Assembly: GCF_007489285.1 (NCBI RefSeq)
Contig: NZ_VLIY01000023.1
Span: 1-64,000, forward strand
Length of the DNA stretch: 64,000 nt
Source: Skermania sp. ID1734
Lineage (GTDB): Bacteria; Actinomycetota; Actinomycetes; Mycobacteriales; Mycobacteriaceae
Direction of reading: 5' to 3'
Below the pieces are notes generated by a model. The model saw only the letters and a program-made list of their open reading frames with translations. It had not been told where the DNA came from and did no database searches. Below, piece after piece: positions 62,237-64,000 of this stretch (positions are counted from its first letter, which is position 1; each line of letters opens with the position of its first letter). The position numbers and the translations under genes were made by a program.

Positions 62237-62653
62237 ATGCCGCCGCGAGCGCGGAAGGCCGCCAGTGACAGCACCGCATTTTTCGTGGATCTGTCCGGAT
62301 TTACTGCCCTTACACAGATCCACGGCGACGAACCCCCTTACGTCGCCGACCATCTCACCGTCCTGGCACGATCCGTGATTTCGTCACACGACCGCCTCAT
62401 CAAGACGATCCGCGACGCCGTCCTGTCGACCTCGGCGACGTCCGCATCTGGAATCGAGATGACCGGCAGGATCCGCGGCGTCACCGCCGCCGACAGCTTT
62501 CCCGTCGTTCGCATCGGAACGCACTTTGGACCTGTCGTCTTCCGCGGTGGCGACCCTGTATGCCGAATGAGAATTCGCACCGCAGCCGCATCCGGCCGAT
62601 TGCGCCAGCGAGACCCGCTGAATCTCACCACGGATAGTATCGTTAACTACTAA
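62237..62653 (+). pseudogene. Decayed class III nucleotidyl cyclase domain
   Basis: The frame begins right after csoR. FFVDLSGFTALTQIHGDEPP carries the first metal Asp of the cyclase domain, and later SFPVVRIGTHFGPVVFRGGD fits the conserved region near the second metal site. After GGD the sequence changes to an Arg-rich run without cyclase similarity, so the last third (with the transition-state Asn/Arg) is missing. The protein would have 138 residues. It is probably inactive. The end overlaps operator 11. Confidence 0.6.
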
Positions 62654-62665
62654 GTGCGATAGTAG
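62647..62665. promoter_or_regulatory. CTACTA-N7-TAGTAG operator, site 11
   Basis: CTACTAAGTGCGATAGTAG, with extended arms TTAA on both sides. It is 20 bases before the L,D-transpeptidase start. Confidence 0.9.
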
Positions 62666-62685
62666 TTAATGATAGGAGAAGGGCT

Positions 62686-63903
62686 GTGTCCCTACGCCGA
62701 CGGGCCGCTGCTGCGGCCGCAATAGCCGCAGTTCTCGCCATCGCCGGATGCACCTCGACGGCGCCCACCGCATCGAAGCCGCCCAGTTCTCCCGTACCCG
62801 CCAGCGCGCCCATCGTCATAACCCCCGCAGCTGGAACCGACGACGTCGATCCGCTGGCGCCGGTCCAAGTTCGCGCGCAGCAAGGCATCCTGACGTCTGT
62901 GGCGGTGACCAACGAAGCCGGCAAGCAGGTCGAGGGTGTCCTTACTCCCGACCGGACCACGTGGAAGACCGTCGAACCACTCGGCTACGGCCGCACATAC
63001 ACCGTGACCGCGCACGGAGCGGGTCTGACCGGGCCGACCGCGGCCGCCAAGACAACATTCACGACTCTGCGACCCAACAATCAAACGAAGGTTTACCTGA
63101 CCACCACGGCAGGAAAACCGATCAAAAACGGCGGCACCTACGGAATCGGCGCCGTCGTCGTCGCCCACTTCGATGAAGACATACCGGACAAGGCCGCCGC
63201 CGAACGTCGCCTACAGGTAACCACCGATCCCCCCGTCCAAGGCTCCTGGAACTGGGTCGACGATCGCAACGCGCACTGGCGGCCCGAGAAATACTTCCAG
63301 CCCGGCACCAAAGTCACCGTCGCAGCCAACATCTATGGTCAGCAATTCGGCGACGGCCTCTACGGCCAGGAAGACACCACCACGACCTTCACTGTCGGTG
63401 CCTCCCACATCTCCATCGCCGATGACAACACCAAAACAGTCTCCGTCTACGAGAACGGCAACCTCGTGCGGACGATGCCCACGTCGATGGGGATGGGCGG
63501 CAGCGAAGTCATTGGCGACAAGACCATCTCCTTCTGGACCCAGCGCGGCATCTACACCGTCATGGACAAAGCCAACCCGGTAGTGATGGACTCCTCCACC
63601 TACGGACTGCCCATCAACTCGCGGCTCGGTTACAAGGAAAGCATCAAATACGCGACTCGAATCAGCACTGACGGCGTTTACCTACACCAATTGGATTCGA
63701 CGGTCTGGGCACAAGGCAATACCAACACCTCACACGGATGCCTCAACCTCAATGCCGACAACGCACGCTGGTTCTACGACTTCTCTATCCCCGGCGACGT
63801 GGTCGAGGTCCGAAACACAGGCGGTGCCCCACTCGAACTGTGGCAAAACGGTGATTGGAGCGTGCCGTGGGACCAGTGGCTTCAAGGCAGCGCACTGAAG
63901 TGA
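62686..63903 (+). CDS. L,D-transpeptidase (LdtB-like lipoprotein)
   Basis: The 405-residue protein has a lipoprotein signal (AAIAAVLAIAGCTS), an Ig-like domain pair at about residues 45-250 and a YkuD catalytic domain with NTSHGCLNLNADNARWFYD (Cys about residue 352, upstream His in GVYLHQLD). The start GTG follows AGGAGAAGGG. It makes 3-3 crosslinks in the wall, the main type in mycobacteria. These enzymes are inhibited by copper, so a copper-linked extra copy would protect wall crosslinking. Operator 11 is immediately upstream. Confidence 0.92.
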   Translation: MSLRRRAAAAAAIAAVLAIAGCTSTAPTASKPPSSPVPASAPIVITPAAGTDDVDPLAPVQVRAQQGILTSVAVTNEAGKQVEGVLTPDRTTWKTVEPLGYGRTYTVTAHGAGLTGPTAAAKTTFTTLRPNNQTKVYLTTTAGKPIKNGGTYGIGAVVVAHFDEDIPDKAAAERRLQVTTDPPVQGSWNWVDDRNAHWRPEKYFQPGTKVTVAANIYGQQFGDGLYGQEDTTTTFTVGASHISIADDNTKTVSVYENGNLVRTMPTSMGMGGSEVIGDKTISFWTQRGIYTVMDKANPVVMDSSTYGLPINSRLGYKESIKYATRISTDGVYLHQLDSTVWAQGNTNTSHGCLNLNADNARWFYDFSIPGDVVEVRNTGGAPLELWQNGDWSVPWDQWLQGSALK

Positions 63904-63930
63904 CCAACCGCCTCGCCGGGCCGCCCGGAT

Positions 63931-63950
63931 CCGTCGGCGGCCGCCGACGG
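63931..63950. terminator. Palindrome downstream of the L,D-transpeptidase gene
   Basis: CCGTCGGCGGCCGCCGACGG is a perfect 20-base palindrome 28 bases after the gene. No T-tract follows. It may act as a transcript end in a high-GC host. Confidence 0.5.
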
Positions 63951-64000
63951 CGCGGGACAGCTACGCTCTACGCTCAGCCGTCGCCGTAGCGCCCAACCGA

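Noticed and set aside
26811-62665. CTACTA sites as replication iterons or small transposable repeats
   Set aside because: They are single, spaced far apart, each before a gene start, with only 19 bp conserved. Operator function explains them better.

Overview
The window is high-GC actinobacterial DNA. The likely source is a conjugative plasmid, or an integrated conjugative element, from the Mycobacteriales (Mycobacterium, Nocardia or Rhodococcus). The supporting evidence is a very large MobF relaxase, NrdH, Lsr2, ArdC and DUF4192 type plasmid genes, and an lpqS-cysK2-MFS arrangement known from the copper regulon of Mycobacterium tuberculosis. No rRNA, tRNA or CRISPR array was seen.

Region 1 (1-20,900) is the transfer end. 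A transposase tail at the left edge is followed by the relaxase (467-5410, minus strand). Next comes an inverted-repeat block that is the best oriT candidate (5430-5500). After two or three plus-strand genes lies a long set of small minus-strand genes (7,339-16,706): an ERCC4-Lsr2 nuclease (frameshifted), a DnaB_N-like protein, nrdH (early stop), an SSB-like protein, ArdC, DUF4192, a ParB-like protein and several unknowns. Three copies of a structured element of about 290 bp (10403-10700, 13371-13657, 16757-17047) each sit just upstream of one of these genes. The layout matches the leading region of F-type plasmids with their single-strand promoters. The three copies keep base pairing by compensatory changes, and one can be compared with a paralogous site that lacks it. 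A small regulator-methyltransferase group (18,089-19,992) and two small conserved genes follow.

Region 2 (20,900-26,600) is a patchwork. It holds an integrase remnant ending at a 34-bp perfect palindrome, a frameshifted DUF6578-like gene, an ArsR-CDF zinc/cobalt/nickel-type efflux pair, and a two-gene operon of an aromatic amino acid hydroxylase and a catechol O-methyltransferase-like enzyme.

Region 3 (26,800-63,900) is a large copper-response island. It contains an operon for all seven membrane subunits of respiratory complex I (nuoA, H, J, K, L, M, N) with no normal peripheral arm, and a His/Met-rich protein in its place. Two lpqS-cysK2 copies, copper chaperone, CopA-type ATPase, CsoR, a multicopper oxidase, a cupredoxin, a DUF305 lipoprotein, System II cytochrome c maturation proteins (ResB, CcsB, CcdA, two TlpA), an Lgt-like fusion, an ECF-type sigma factor, NlpC/P60 and L,D-transpeptidase wall enzymes, and a BlaI/BlaR-type sensor pair make up the rest. 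A 19-bp operator, CTACTA-N7-TAGTAG, occurs eleven times between 26.8 and 62.7 kb in front of these genes, plus one half-site in front of nuoA. The encoded BlaI/CopY-family repressor is the natural candidate to bind it. Two matching CsoR-type sites lie before copZ and csoR. Cys-, Met- and His-rich very small genes are embedded in the island.

Several genes in region 1 carry single-base lesions, so either the plasmid is decaying or the sequence has indel errors.
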